This document shows, one piece after another, positions 23,770 through 36,200 of a DNA stretch of 64,000 nt. Origin of the DNA: Trileptium ribeirensis. Taxonomy: Eukaryota; Nematoda; Enoplea; Enoplida; Thoracostomopsidae. Made by a program: the position numbers and the translations under genes. The notes beneath the pieces are model-generated. The model did not search any database and was not told the origin of the DNA. It saw only the letters and a program-made list of their open reading frames with translations. Location: the NCBI GenBank assembly GCA_030248225.1, contig JASANE010021424.1, positions 1-64,000 on the forward strand, written 5' to 3'. Numbering within the stretch: the stretch's first letter is position 1; each line of letters starts with the position of its first letter.

Positions 23770-24010
23770 TCGCGCATTTATTTATGTCGATAAACAAGGT
23801 GCAAGGTCAGTGGTTCAAGGTTGTTGGCCTTAACTTGACTGAGCCCGTATTATCACATGGTCAACTTTACATGAGATGCTCACGCGTTGGCCTGACGACC
23901 TTTACATCTGCTCGCGACACAATCAGACTCGCAATGTCGTCTACCAAGAAGCTGTGTCGCCTGCAGAATTGAGGCCGAATATCGAAGTTTTGCATGTACG
24001 GCCGAATTGC
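23770..24010 (+). pseudogene. C-terminal remnant of Helitron PIF1-like helicase
   Basis: The frame reads 'SINKVQGQWFKVVGLNLTEP' and 'SHGQLYMRCSRVG', which correspond to helicase motifs V and VI of the SF1B helicase in Helitrons. After a frameshift, 'NVVYQEAVSPAELRP' continues the usual C-terminus. In intact proteins this part couples ATP hydrolysis to strand unwinding during rolling-circle transposition. Only this tail is left, so the copy has no activity of its own. Its position inside a bounded Helitron fits the family. Confidence 0.85.
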
Positions 24011-24748
24011 TGAATGTACGGCCAAATTGCTAATATCAATGTTTGAGATTGTTTGTTATACGTTGGTTTTGCCTAATGCCTAAATCTTATTTTAGGTTGT
24101 ACTGAAAGCGTATAGCGTCCGGCGCTTGCCGTCGATGCGACGACATGGGTTCGACATTGGCACTTTTCGTAACTACCTTCGACAAATCGATCGCATAGTC
24201 GGCTGAGAGTACCGCTTTAAATCTCAATTCACAAGCTTCGTTGTGCCAGCCGAATCTCACATGGTACCGCGTGAACTACATTCGGGCATTATATTTACGG
24301 AGAGACGTGCGAGAAAGAAGGAAATATTAAAAAGACAACAAACCTTTTTTACAGTCCTGTGTAGCAAAATTGCCACCTGTAAATAGAACACATCGTAGGT
24401 CATAATGTGTGAATTAAACGAATGATTTTTGCGTGCTTTGAAAAGAAACCAGAGTTCATATGGTCAGTATGTATGTAAGTTCTCTATAATACTATCGCCT
24501 GAACGAAAGCTGGATGTTGGTTCACAATGATGAGAACGACGTACGGCTTGATTACAGATGATAGCAAAAGTTATTCCGTTCTTCTGAATGAACTCTGATC
24601 AAAATTGTCTACTAAGTTTATTGAGTTTGGAGAATTTGCAAATTTCAAACCTTCAATATAACCTACCCTAGGTAATGCAAATCAATTTGCCAGGCTACTA
24701 TGCCGTAAAGCTTTTCCACGCCCGGGCGGCGCCGGGTAACCCAGCTAG

Positions 24749-26141
24749 TACCCTATAACTAAGAAGATTTAGTTTTCATATAAAGCATCAATTATTTACT
24801 AAGTAAAAACTGAAGCCTTTAAATAATCATATACACAACATTGCAATGGGCTGGATTTCCCCGTTTTTGACCTAGTCTCCCAGACCTTCGGCTTTAGCTT
24901 TTAGTTTCCCCATGTTTACGGTTGAGCTGAAAAATCCATACTTTTGTACTGCGGCACTAAATGAAATACCTTTATTGCTTTATTTGGTTGATAGGATTTC
25001 GCTAATATATTGTTCATTACTACTATATTAACTGCGAATCAGTTATTCATAACATTTTCACGTTTTTCGGTCCCCCAGCTCAAATGGATATTACACCAGT
25101 TTGATTTGGGGAACAGAATTTTTCTACTCTCCCCCCGATGCCCCCATTTCGGGTTCACCAAATTACTTTGCAGGCAGTTTGAGAAAGTCAGTTAGTATGT
25201 TTCGTTTCGTGATATTAGTCTGGCACGAAAAATTTGCGATATCTCAGTTACGATTTCCTCGGCTTCATCTAACAACTCTGTATTATAACTTCAGCACATT
25301 TTCTATAAATGAAGAGACGAATTCGCCAACAAATATGTCTATACAGATGTTCATATATGGGCGAGGTCCGAAATTCCAGGAGGATAGCGGTTGCTTCAGG
25401 GGTCGGTCATTCCAAGGGGGGGCGTCAGCCGGTAGGCGGCGTAGAAAGTCGTCAGGAAGTATAAATTTTCAAAATGTTTTGGTCTCAATTTTTTGAATTG
25501 GTTCCAATTTTCCCACAATTTTTCCTCATTTCCCCCGATGTTTGCCAAAATTTTCAACGTGAATACGGCGCGAGCGGTGGCGGTCCAGAGCCTTATGGAG
25601 ATCAGGCTACCTTCGAGGCTAGGTTCTTTATGGGTCCACATGCGGGACTGGACCTAAATATTTTTACGTGGACTCAAAAAATTTTTGCAGGACCCAAGCT
25701 GGACCAAGGGCAGTTCCGGCTTCGGAGACATACGGTCTACTTATAAATTCTATTACAATGTGCAGACTTTCAGTCGTTAGTGGTTTCATGTGTATATAGT
25801 TGCTTGCTGCTGGTTTCATAGATGGCCCTCATCCTTTAGCCTGGTTTGGGACAGGCGGAGACTATTTATGTATTTGTAATACAGTAAAATTGCGTTTCGT
25901 AATTACGTTTCTTATTGCGTAGAAATTAGTGAATTTGTCGAGCTAAAAATTGTAAATCTGGACCCAGCGTTTAAGGTCTGGACCAAAAGAAATTTGCTGG
26001 ATCCAGGGTCTGTTTTGAAAAACCCTGCTCCAGAAGGCAACTATATCAAACTGATTTTCACTCGCATTAATCTGTCCTTACAACTTAAATCCTAGTGAAG
26101 CTCGCTTGCGAGCCAGAATTCGAGTGGTGAGAACAATCCCC
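24749..26141. other. no gene recognised; low-complexity patches
   Basis: Plus-strand ORFs of 60-131 codons occur but carry no motif. The segment from about 25040 to 25740 has C-rich phrases ('CTCCCCCCGATGCCCCCATT', 'AATTTTCCCACAATTTTTCC') like the other anonymous interspersed repeats here. An 'interspersed repeat' label is possible but ends are unclear. Confidence 0.4.
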
Positions 26142-26452
26142 CGAAGCAGAAGTGTCAAAAATATTTGCCACACAATATTTTTGACGCTCGCAAGGAACTT
26201 GTCGGCCCAGAAAATCCCATATCCGACACTAAAACCAACAATAAACACACATTCAGGTGCTTTTCCCACGACTTCTCACCAAAAATTGCGAAAACGTCAT
26301 TTTTTATGCCAAGTATGAACCAGAAGTGTAAAAAATATTTTTCCAACAATATTTTTAACACTTGCAATGAGTTTATCTGCCCAGAAAACCCTATATAAGA
26401 CACTAAAAGCAACAAAAACACACATTTATGTGCATTTCCCACGCTTTTCACC
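26142..26452 (+). repeat. tandem duplication, about 180 bp unit
   Basis: 'GCAGAAGTGTCAAAAATATTT' ... 'CACAATATTTTTGACGCTCGCAA' ... 'CCCAGAAAATCCCATAT' ... 'ACACACATTCAGGTGC' recurs about 180 bases downstream as 'CAGAAGTGTAAAAAATATTT' ... 'AACAATATTTTTAACACTTGCAA' ... 'CCCAGAAAACCCTATAT' ... 'ACACACATTTATGTGC'. Each unit contains an internal inverted repeat around AATATTTTTGACGC. No coding capacity. Confidence 0.82.
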
Positions 26453-26597
26453 AAATATGAAATTTGGCGCCAACTATAATAAGCTTATAGACTCCAGATT
26501 GGGAAGTAGTTGAAAAACTTGTTATATATATCATTAGAAAGCCCTGGTAAAGCTACATGGAATAGGCCTATTAGTTTGCGGGTACCTCGTATACTTA

Positions 26598-27410
26598 TTG
26601 ATAAAAGTCGCAAAAACTGGAGGGGGTGCCCGAAAATGGGCCAAAATGCCGTCATTTTGCCCCATAACTTTTCTCACGGCAAAAAAATTCAAAAATCGGG
26701 CTGCGTCACTACACCTAAATCGACCATTACGGTTCGAAAGAGCTATCATGCATCAAAATCCGCACAACCCTTATCGAGATCCAGGTGCGACACACAGACA
26801 GGATCTCCTCAACCCCCATCCAGAGCCAAAATTGAAAATTCTCGTTCCACTCGCTCGCTTCGCTCGCGAGTTTCAAGACATCATGACCAGTCAAGGTATT
26901 CAACCACTGGATGTTTTCAAATTGCAGACAAAAGCTGACGATGCCGTTTTCCATGTGGTTATCACACATTCGCTGCTTCAATCTGCCTCCCATCCGTCTT
27001 TCTGGCCAGCCGGTGTTCAATATAGGCGCTTCATTCTTGACGAGGACGCCAGGGCTCGATTAAAGCTTCCAGCAAAGCACCGTGGCCACTGTCAGTCTAG
27101 TAGCAACAGGCGTAGCGTCCCTATTGTCGATACTACTGACGATCCAACACCAATGACTACGCGCGAAGCAACTAAGCATAGCGTCAACGGCAACTTGACA
27201 ACACCGGTAATGGTCATAAACGAAGACGCGAAAGAGCCTTTAATTGGATCAGAAGGTATGGCTCGTGCTACGTCTGCCGAGCATCCAGAGACATCAAACG
27301 AAAATGATGTCTGTTCAAGATATGCTACACTATCGCAGCCTAACAGTCCTCGAATCATCCTTCGAACAAGAGCATCAAACCAGGATAAATCTGGCGATAG
27401 CAATTTATGA
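26598..27410 (+). pseudogene. LINE ORF1 region (3' part), L2/CR1-like
   Basis: A 270-codon open frame ends seven bases before the endonuclease text begins. Its first 90 codons cover anonymous sequence and are probably not coding. The later part has 'HPSFWPAGVQYRRFILDEDA', reminiscent of the basic C-terminal region of CR1/L2 ORF1 proteins, followed by a Ser/Thr/Pro-rich tail. ORF1 proteins bind the element RNA. The assignment rests mainly on position directly before the ORF2 endonuclease. The true start is unclear. Confidence 0.5.
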
Positions 27411-27429
27411 ATAAGCCCTGACAGTCTTT

Positions 27430-28110
27430 ACCGAAGCGAAACATGCAAAACAGCAAAATTTGGCCTGTTAAACGTCCGCTCTTTATCGAAGAAATCAGCG
27501 CAGAGTCGTCAGACAATTCATGCGAACGACCTTCAGTTTTTAGCTCTTGCAGAAACGTGGATGCGCAACGTAAATTCTGTGGCGCTTGTCGAATGTATGC
27601 CCGCCTCTTTTTCGAGCTCCGGAAAACCGCGAAATTCTGGACGTGGCGGTGGAATGGCATATCGATCGTCACTCTGCTACAAAGAGCTCGTTGCCGTTTA
27701 ACATGTCATTTCGCACTTTTGAGTACCTGTGCAGTGTGCGGCACAATCAGTATCGATGGTCGATCCGTCACACTGCTTGTCCTCTATCGCCTGCCACAAT
27801 CATCACTTCCGGAGTTCTATACTGACTTCGCTCAAATGATGTCGTCGCTTGTAATCCATAACTCTGATCTGCTAGTTATGGGCGACTTTAACATTCCAGT
27901 CGCCACTGATACGTTTACAATGTTGACTCTTTTGGTCTCACTCAACATGTGAGAGGACCGACACATGACTGTAGCAACACAGTAGATCTCGTACTGTGTT
28001 ATCTCAGATCATAGCCTAGTGACAGTTCCCCTGAACTGTCGTGTCAGCGTAAAAGTACGACCTGTTGACATTCACTATAGAAACTGGGCCTCTATTAATG
28101 CAGATATTTT
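27430..28110 (+). pseudogene. LINE ORF2, AP-endonuclease domain (broken)
   Basis: Fragments of the apurinic-like endonuclease are readable across at least two frames. In order: 'KFGLLNVRSLSKK' and 'LQFLALAETWM' (27450-27570), 'GGGMAYRSSLCYKE', then in the next frame 'LLVMGDFNIPVATD' (about 27875) and later 'SDHSLVTVPL' (about 28010). The D-N pair in GDFN and the SDH motif are catalytic residues of this nuclease, which nicks target DNA for target-primed reverse transcription. The frameshifts mean it is not functional. A 38-base duplication ('GAAACTGGGCCTCTATTAAT' twice, 28079-28140) follows. Confidence 0.82.
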
Positions 28111-28156
28111 TTTAGAAACTGGGCCTCTATTAATCCAGATAATTTTTTGACAAGCT

Positions 28157-29340
28157 TTGTCGCTGATTTCTCTACCGGCGAACGGCACACATGATGACCG
28201 TACAAACTACTTTTATAATACACTATCGTCTATTGTTGATGCTCTTGTCCCCATAAAAACAAAAACTGTCCGCGACCGTCCTGAATGTCCCTGGTTTGAT
28301 ACTGAATGTCGCGTATCAAAATCGGCACTAAGAAAGCATAAACGTCTGTGACGTCGACACCCAAGCCAACAGAACAGGAGTCAGTACATCAGCTGTAAGC
28401 GGAGGTACTGACTACTCTGTCAGCGCAAACAAAACGAGCTCTGGAAAAAGCGACTATTTGAGTTGCCAACTCTAGGAAATGGACTGTTATAAACAACATG
28501 CTGAATCGCAAGAGTCAGACAACTTTATCGGCTGGTCGAGTGGAAGACTTTGCAGGACATTTCGCTGACAAAATCGGTGCGATGCGATCTACATTTCCAC
28601 CCAAAGAATCGGTTCTGCAACATCCTATTTCTTATAACCGTCCGCAGCTCGACCTGGCTCCTGTTATTGTAGATCCAGTGGCTCGGCTTATAGCCACAGT
28701 TAACAACAAGTGCTGTGCCCTGGATGCACTATCTCCTTCAATAATAAAACAGTTTGCTGATATACTCGTGTATCCCATCACGGCTCTAATTAATGAATCA
28801 ATTATATGGCTGTCAATACCTCTTCGCGAGAAGATGGCCATTGTCCATCCTCGTGTCAAAAAACCTAGTACAGACATTAACGACATGAACAATTTTCGCC
28901 CAGTTTCAAATTTTTCCTACATGTCAAAGCTCATCGAGCGCGTAGTTCTACAACAGCTCAATTGTCATTTAGAGAGGAACAACTTGATTCCTACGTATCA
29001 GTCTGCCTACCGTAGTGGTCATTCGACTGAGACAGCGCTGATCAAGATCTGTAGCGACGTGCAAAGCGCGTTTTGTCGCGGGCAAAGGACTGTGCTTGTG
29101 AGTCTAGACTTGTCTGCAGCATTTGACACTATCGGCCGTACCATTATAATGGAACGATTGTCCGTTATTGGAATTTCCCCGAAGTCACTTGAATGGTTCA
29201 AGTCCTACTTGACAGACCGTTGTCAACATGTGCAAATAGGCAAATCACTATCGAAATCAACATACCTTGTCAGTGGCGTACCACGCGGTAGTGTTATTGG
29301 CCCCACACGGTTCAACATAGCAAATCGCTCCTGTTGCTGA
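28157..29340 (+). pseudogene. LINE ORF2, linker and reverse transcriptase N-terminal part (broken)
   Basis: After a 64-codon piece ('RPECPWFDTEC', the typical link between endonuclease and RT) and a short gap, a 280-codon frame (28498-29340) has RT blocks in order: 'FRPVSNFSYMSKLIERVV', 'AYRSGHSTETALIKI', 'LVSLDLSAAFDTI' (first catalytic Asp of the palm) and 'VSGVPRGSVIGP'. The frame stops before the YADD-type motif, which appears in another frame ('AHCYADDIQIY', about 29375). The gene is therefore interrupted. The wording is typical of the L2/CR1 group of animal LINEs. Confidence 0.88.
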
Positions 29341-30110
29341 AATAATCATCGAAGCGGGGTTTTCTGCTCATTGCTATGCTGACGATATTCAAATATACAG
29401 ACATTTTGACGCTGATGACCTTAACAATGTTGTCGAGTCTCTGCAGAAACTGTTGGTGTCGTTATGGCACTGGTTCTACAACACTAAACTCAAACTAAAC
29501 GTGTATAAAACTGGACTTATCTACTTCTCCCTTCGCCATTTCCCTGGCATACCACTACAAGTGAACGATATCACAATTCATCCTTCATCGAGCTTCAAAA
29601 TAATCCGTGTTGTGCTGGACAGCAGACTAAGTTTTGTCAAACAAATGACTGAGATGTCAAGTTCGTGCACTTGGCAACTCCGCGAGATTGGTCGGATTCG
29701 ACAACCCTTAGATGTGGAAACGGCGAAAAGCTTCGTACGGGCTTTTGTATTGTCACGGATCGACTACTGCAACGCATTGTACTGCGGCTTGTCCACGACA
29801 AATATACAACCCGTTCGCCGTTTACTACATAATGCGGCCAGAATTGTTTCTGGTACGCGACGCTGCGAACACATAAGTCCTGTGCTACATGAACTACACT
29901 GGTTGCCGCTTGACCACCGAATTCTATACAAAGTACTCCTGCTGGTTCACAAAGCTCTGGCGTCAAACAGCCCTGCATACATTGCTGAAATGTTGCACCT
30001 ATCAACTGGAACTCGCTTAGCCAATGAAGGAGTATTGCGCGTTGACGTCACACGGAATAACAGTTTCTCGTTCATCGGCCCGTCCTCATGAACGGATTGC
30101 CATCTAGGTT
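29341..30110 (+). pseudogene. LINE ORF2, RT C-terminal part
   Basis: A 212-codon frame (29453-30091) gives the thumb and C-terminal region: 'LWHWFYNTKLKLNVYKTGLI', 'LLHNAARIVSGTRR', 'ISPVLHELHWLPLDHRI' and 'VHKALASNSPAYI'. These are hallmarks of the L2/CR1 group. The catalytic YADD text lies just upstream in a different frame. After the stop, further decayed coding text reads toward the 3' tail. Confidence 0.85.
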
Positions 30111-30284
30111 TCGTGACAGTGCTTTAAACATTACTGAATTTAAGCCTAAGTTAAAGACGTTTCTGTTTCCGTCTTACTTTCATAATCACAAAAATTATCG
30201 TTTTGTTGTAAATTGTTATCAAGCGTATCAAGCGCTTTTGTAACGCTATCAGCGAAAAGGCGCTTTATAAATGCCTTATTATTA

Positions 30285-33200
30285 TGTAATATCGACATGA
30301 CGCTGCTGCATTACGCACTTCCCAGACGTAATGCCCATACGACCCCGGCTATCGTGACTTCAAGGGCGGACCTGATGGGTTTCAATTACGCGAATGTCTT
30401 TTCCCACGCGAGTCAGGCCCAAGAAATGACGGAGCTTAGCAAGCCGCAGGAGCGCTTCACAGGATGTGTTCTGATCCTGCCGGACGGGTTGCGCACGTAG
30501 TCTACGAGGTACTACCTTTGAGGTCCCCAGGGAGGTTGGCTCCGTCACCTGCTCACAGGCCAAAGAGACCAAACCGCTATTCCCTATCCACGTTTAACCC
30601 GGGAAGTGTAAAATTCTTTCTAGATTTCTAAAAATGTGTAATTTATTTAGTTTTGCTTTAGCCAGTGGCCCCCACTAGGGTCCGACAAATCCCTAGACGT
30701 TTAACGTCGGATCCGCGCGTGTCTGTGTTTCCTAATTTGGGTGCTCAGCGTGAGTTTACAATTTTCTGAGTGTGAGTCGCACCAGTCGTACCTTTACAAC
30801 AAACATCATTAACAAGCTTAATTGTAATCGGCGAGTCACTCTGAGGTTTGCTTCTTCGATGCTCGTGTCAAACCTGAACGTGGGTCGTCGATTTGGGGTG
30901 ATGGATTTCAAACCCCTTCAGTTCCTATCGCTACTACGGGTCAACAAAACACTTGAACAATTTGGGTTTTCAGTGAGCGTTTATTGATGAGTTGCACAAA
31001 AATTATGGGTACACGGACAGATACATATTGTACGGGCGAATCCAATAGGCGTTATGTCACAATGAGGGCACGCTAATACACAATGAGCAGAGCTTCGATT
31101 GGGGAGGGTTGCGGAGTCATCGCCTTTTTCACGGAACTCTCACAGCTGAGTCAAAACATGGCATGTACTGTGAAGCCTTATCTTATGACAGCTGCGCTTA
31201 CCTTACGCATGCAAAAGACAGTGGGTCAAATTGAAATCAGTACCGGTGGGGACTGCGGTTAGTCATCGACATAATAAAGGCGCCATCGGACTAACTATTT
31301 CCTCGGTACTACGCTTGCTAACAGGAAGGGAACTCCGACACAACAATAGGTTCGGGTAAGCGAAAGGCGGAAACGAGGCGAGGCGTACGGGGTTGAGCGT
31401 GCAACGGGACGTTTGCGAGACTTCATCTTGCTCATTGGAATCACAAAATTATGGTACATGATAATCAGTTATTGATACTCGCAGTTAGTAGCGATGAGAT
31501 TAACCTATGACAACACAATCCAACAATGATACAGCAATACTTATTGATACCATGACAAACTTAAGGAGTGCTCCTCGGTACGACTCCTGAATTCTTTTCT
31601 AAAGATGCGAGAACGGTATGGTATTCGTTTTGTCCTACTCGCATACATACGTATTTAGAATGACCCTATAAATTTTGTTACAAAGTGTACAACTATGCTG
31701 ACTCTTGTTCCCTATCAAACTACTCTACAAACACAGTGGAATTGAGTCTCTAACTGCGGTTAATCCATGGTCTAGATCACTACAGGAACAAACAATTCGA
31801 ATACACCAACGTGAGTGATCACTACATAAAAGGGAACGATTGGGCGGACTTGTCTTTCGAACAGCTTGCGGGTCCCGGTAGACTGAAGTGGGGACCGAAT
31901 TTCGAGCTTTTCCTAATCTAGTTTTGTTGCTAGAAATCGATGTGAGCGCGGTCATTGGCTCAGTATATGATCCAAGCATTTGTCCTGGGTTGGATTAATT
32001 ATTGCCGGACAGTGGCAGTGCGAAATCACTATACGAATTTATGTCCACTTTGAAGCGTACAGGCAGGGTTAAAAACGGTGTCGCGGTACCTGGGAAGTTT
32101 CATTAAAACGAGTACTACTGGCTGCGATGACTCGCGGGTCAGCGGCACAATCCTAGAGGTGCTAAAATTTGAGTTAATTTGTCTTGAAAAAGCATCAAAG
32201 CAAACCGTATTTGGTACTAAAGTTTAACTGATAATTCGGGCAGTTTCTGCTCAGCGAAGCGAGGCAGTAAACGGTGGCCCCGGTTGTCGGGACAACCGTA
32301 ACCATTTTGCTAACCGAAATTCTCTCCTTATGTGTCTTCTACTTACTCGAGTTTCTAGTTTTCGGTTGAGATTTCGCGTTTAACTTCCGTAGGGGCTGGA
32401 GAAAACCTACGATTCGTGACATCTTCCTAATTTACCAGCCTTTCTCTCTGAAATCTTGCCTGGAAACGGGGTTTGACCTTCCATATAGAATTTCTAGGAC
32501 CGGGTCAACGGTCCTCACAAAAAATCGGTCGGTCGGGCCGAGACCCGACAAACTCGACATCGCGTCTAGCGATATCGTCAATTCTAGTACTCAAGAATGG
32601 TTGCCACAACTAGCAAATTTACCAACTCTGGTAAATTTGATACTTCTTTCACGGTGGCAGCGTATAAGAATTTCGCCACTGCGATGCAGTCGTGCTGCCT
32701 TGATGTCACTATACAGAGCAAGAGGGCTTTGAAGCTGAGCTGTACTAAAGATGTGTACTAAAACTAAACTACAATCTGGCTATAAACGTGCTTATACAGG
32801 AGAGAAAGCCTGACAATTCTGTGCAAAACCTGAGCGGCTTTTGCGCTGCTCGGGTTTTAAATTTTCATAATTTTTGAACGAGCCGCGGCTTTGCCGGGCT
32901 TACTAGCTCAAATGGAAGGCCTAACGGGCCTCTATTTATACAGTAACAATCATCGAAATTCCTGGAGGGGATTTTAAGTTACAACTAAATGAAGTTTTAG
33001 GTGTGGGCGGACCCCTATCGGGCCGTCGAGTTTGTGATTCCAACCCGATAATGTTAGGTTTTAGAGCGATGTCCGATAGCGGACGTTCCTACGAAGCAAC
33101 AGCGAAAGTTCCAATCAAATTCCTGGAGTGGATCTCAAAATGTGTTGACTTTAATCTTAATTCTACGTTTTTGGTGGGATTGGGCCTCTTCAAGGCCGTC

Positions 33201-36200
33201 GGGTTTGGGGTTCCGACTCGAAATCGACATGTTTTAGAATCCTATTCGTTAATAGACGGTGCTATAAAGAAACTATCAAAGTTTCAGTAAAATTCCTGGG
33301 GTAAATCCTAAGATACTCAAATTGTCCTATTTTAGTGGGGGCGAGCCCCTTCAGGGTCGTCGGGTTTATGATCCCGAGGTAATATTCGAAGTTTTCAATC
33401 GCTAAAGCAATGACTCGGATCCTCCTCGAGATCCAGGTACAATTTTAACCAAATTGCTGAGGAAACTCTCGGGGTACGTCAGATTTTCTACATGGGCGAG
33501 CTGACCAGCTTGCAGAGCGGTATGTCAATAGGTTTATTCACGGTTTAGAACAACTTTTCACGTACGGATAAGCCTGCATCACTATTGCATTAATGTCGAA
33601 ATTTTGGTTGAGTTCCTAGAGCAAATTAATCCAAAAACACTGATAAATCCCTATTAACAAAGCGTCGAAATCAGATGGACGGCTCCGCGTCCAAAAACCG
33701 TAAAACGTATAAACCTTGCAGATAATCTTTGATAATGGCTGAATGAAACGTGTGCGTGACCGTGGATGATGCGGAGTTCTAATGATAATTTCCAATCAGG
33801 AACGTTTTATTTAACCTCGGTCGGCTCAAACTAAAGTTTTCAGTCTCGTCTCGACTCAGGGAACCATGAAAAATACTCGGCGCGAGTGTCGCGCTTGTTT
33901 GTGCCCTAACTCTTTGACCGAGGGAGATCCAGTATGACTTCGGGATTGATCTGAATCGTGAACGGCCAACACGTGTACAGCGGACCGTGGGACGAGCTAG
34001 GACGGGCAGGGCTATCATGTAAAAGGGAAGTGTGGACAGGGGAGGCAAGGATGCTATAGCACGCGATACGTCTACTCTCACTTTATTCGACCTTAACGGG
34101 GCTATCTGATAACTTAACGCTAACTACCTATGGCACTATATCCGTAAGCTAAACCTCCCTGTCCACACTTACAGAATCCTTTGTTCCAGCGGTCGTCGTC
34201 CATCGCACGCGTCCATCCATCCGCCAAAGCCAAGAAAGCCGATAAAACCAAAGTAAAACAGTAAGTGATGAACGAATATAAACGCTGAAGAGCGCCAGAG
34301 CCGGTCTGCAAAACGACCGAACTCTGCGCTGTCGAAGTCATACTGAACGCTGACTTGTTTGCGTTTCTGCTTTTATACTAGATTTTAAAATTTTGAAATT
34401 TCGAACTTTTGGGCCGTTAAAGTGCTTGGTCAGCACTTTTGGTCGATTTTCTGATCTAATGTGACCCAACTAAATAAATAGTCTTATCGGCCGCATTCCG
34501 ATCATATTTTCGAAAATTTTGGGCCGAATTTATTATAAAATCTTATTTAATTAATATGATTTACGACTTTGTTTAATACCAAGTTTATATAAATTCCTTA
34601 AATTACTAGAACTTTCTAGAAACTTCGGAAACTTTCAAACAAGCTTCTAACTTTTCATATAAAACAGTTAAAGCTACCAAACTTCTACACTATAACTCGA
34701 TACATATATATAATACTACAACTGCAAACTCCACTTTAAATCTGAAAAACACGATGTTAGCTATGTAACGACAAAGCTCTTAAACAACCCCCTGCAATAA
34801 CTCATAACAGACTCTTGATATAACAATTTTAATAACCAGCCAGGTCATTTACTTTACACCTCAAGACACCGCTCAGCTGATAAGAAGTTCTCACATTAAA
34901 TATTAAACTTACTAAACTACGGTTCAGCTAGCCCCAAACTTCTATAAATTTAACCGGCTATCCCGTGCTGAGGCACCTGAACTATACTACCAAACTTATA
35001 AACGGATACTCAGCTTAGCTGAGGGAAATGCTGCTGGCAACAAACATATTACATAATCAGAGTACTAATAATCAGCTACAAACAAATCGTATAAACTACC
35101 GCTTACAATACTAACTATACCAACGCCATATAAATTAATAAAGACACGGCTTTAAAAAAGATACAAAAAAAAAAAAAAACGCAAAAAAGAAAAAACAAAA
35201 AAAAAAAAAAACAAGAAGGTAAAAAGAGGGTGGGGGACCCTGGGCAATGGCCAGAGTGCCACGACAAACCCGGATTCGGACTCAGCAAGTCCGTCCGGTT
35301 GAGATGATATGTAACAGGACCGAATTCGGTCTACAGGGGGGAAAATAGACTCCTGGGGGAGGGTCCATGTCAAATTTTTCAAAAATCGGGGTGTTTAAAC
35401 GGTTCCCCTGGGCTCGGGGTACACTTTCTTGGGAAGTTTTATATATTTTTGGGTTCGTCTCAACAAGGGGAATCTAATGAGGGGTGACACGCCGGTCGGG
35501 GCGTTATTTTGAAATCTTCCTATGGGGTACCTAAAAGTGGGCGCAGCGAGACCCGTCCGGGCTCAAATTAAAGCCTCGGGTCCGAGGATTCTAATGACAC
35601 CAAATATGTAGTTTTAGGACCAATATTCGTAGAGTTATTTAATTAAATGTGTTTTACCGCTTACGTACTATAATTTGTCCCTAAGTCAGTGGATCCGGGT
35701 CGGATTTCCACGAAACCGGTCTCATTCGAAAGACCGTAAAGTTTCCTATAAGAAATATTAAGTACTAAATTTTGAAATTCCCAACGGTTCCGGAGTTATG
35801 GACCGGAGCCAATACTTTTTGTCCCTAAATTTCATAAATTTTAATTTTAACTTTTGTTTCTTATCTAACCAGCGAGATTGAACGCTGGTAGACAATATTT
35901 GTAAAGTTAACAACTTACCAGTGTAGCGAGCACTGGTAAACTTTATATTTTCGGTTTGCACTTATAATTTTCAGATAATTTCTCAATTGCTGTTCGCTTT
36001 CGAGCGAACAGCCACACTTTTTGTGGTCCTCATTCGTGAGGACGGTCGTGACGGGTGTCCGTCACGGCCAGTATTTCCTATAAAGATTTGTAACAAATTT
36101 CGGGTCCTACCATTCGGGGTAGGGCAATTCCTACGTAGATTTTATACTGGGTTCAGCGGGGGAGTCGTACCGTCCTAAAATTCCTACAAATCGAGTATGG

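Larger units (their letters stand above)
23280..24748 (+). mobile_element. Helitron with recognisable 5' and 3' ends, about 1.47 kb
   Basis: The left end TCTCTATATATATAAGCGGAG is a classic Helitron 5' terminus (TC followed by a TATATA stretch). The right end has a GC-rich hairpin (CCCGG-GCGGCG-CCGGG, 24721-24736) eight bases before CTAG (24745-24748), as expected for the Helitron 3' end. The flanking bases are A (23279) and T (24749), matching insertion between A and T. The interior holds a short decayed piece of a PIF1-type helicase. At 1.5 kb this cannot encode the full Rep-helicase and must be non-autonomous. It lies upstream of, and in the same intron or flank as, the zinc-knuckle exon. 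Confidence 0.85.
26880..30284 (+). mobile_element. L2/CR1-like LINE, decayed, 3' end intact
   Basis: ORF1 end, endonuclease and RT pieces are in the order expected for one element on the plus strand. The 3' end 'GCGCTTTATAAATGCC' followed by 'TTATTATTA' fits the short A/T-rich repeat tails of L2-like elements. The giant LTR element begins immediately after (30285), so it appears to have inserted at or in the tail of this older LINE. The 5' limit is uncertain. Confidence 0.75.

Noticed and set aside
24344..24376. Possible 33-base vasa micro-exon on the minus strand ('GNFATQDCKK') with AG and GT borders and matching phase
   Set aside because: It lies inside the Helitron, does not complete a CX2CX4HX4C knuckle, and its donor is weak. 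Chance is the simpler explanation.
35152..35382. Minus-strand ORF with a Phe-rich end
   Set aside because: Produced by the A-rich tract of the LTR; the frame is not kept in the right LTR.
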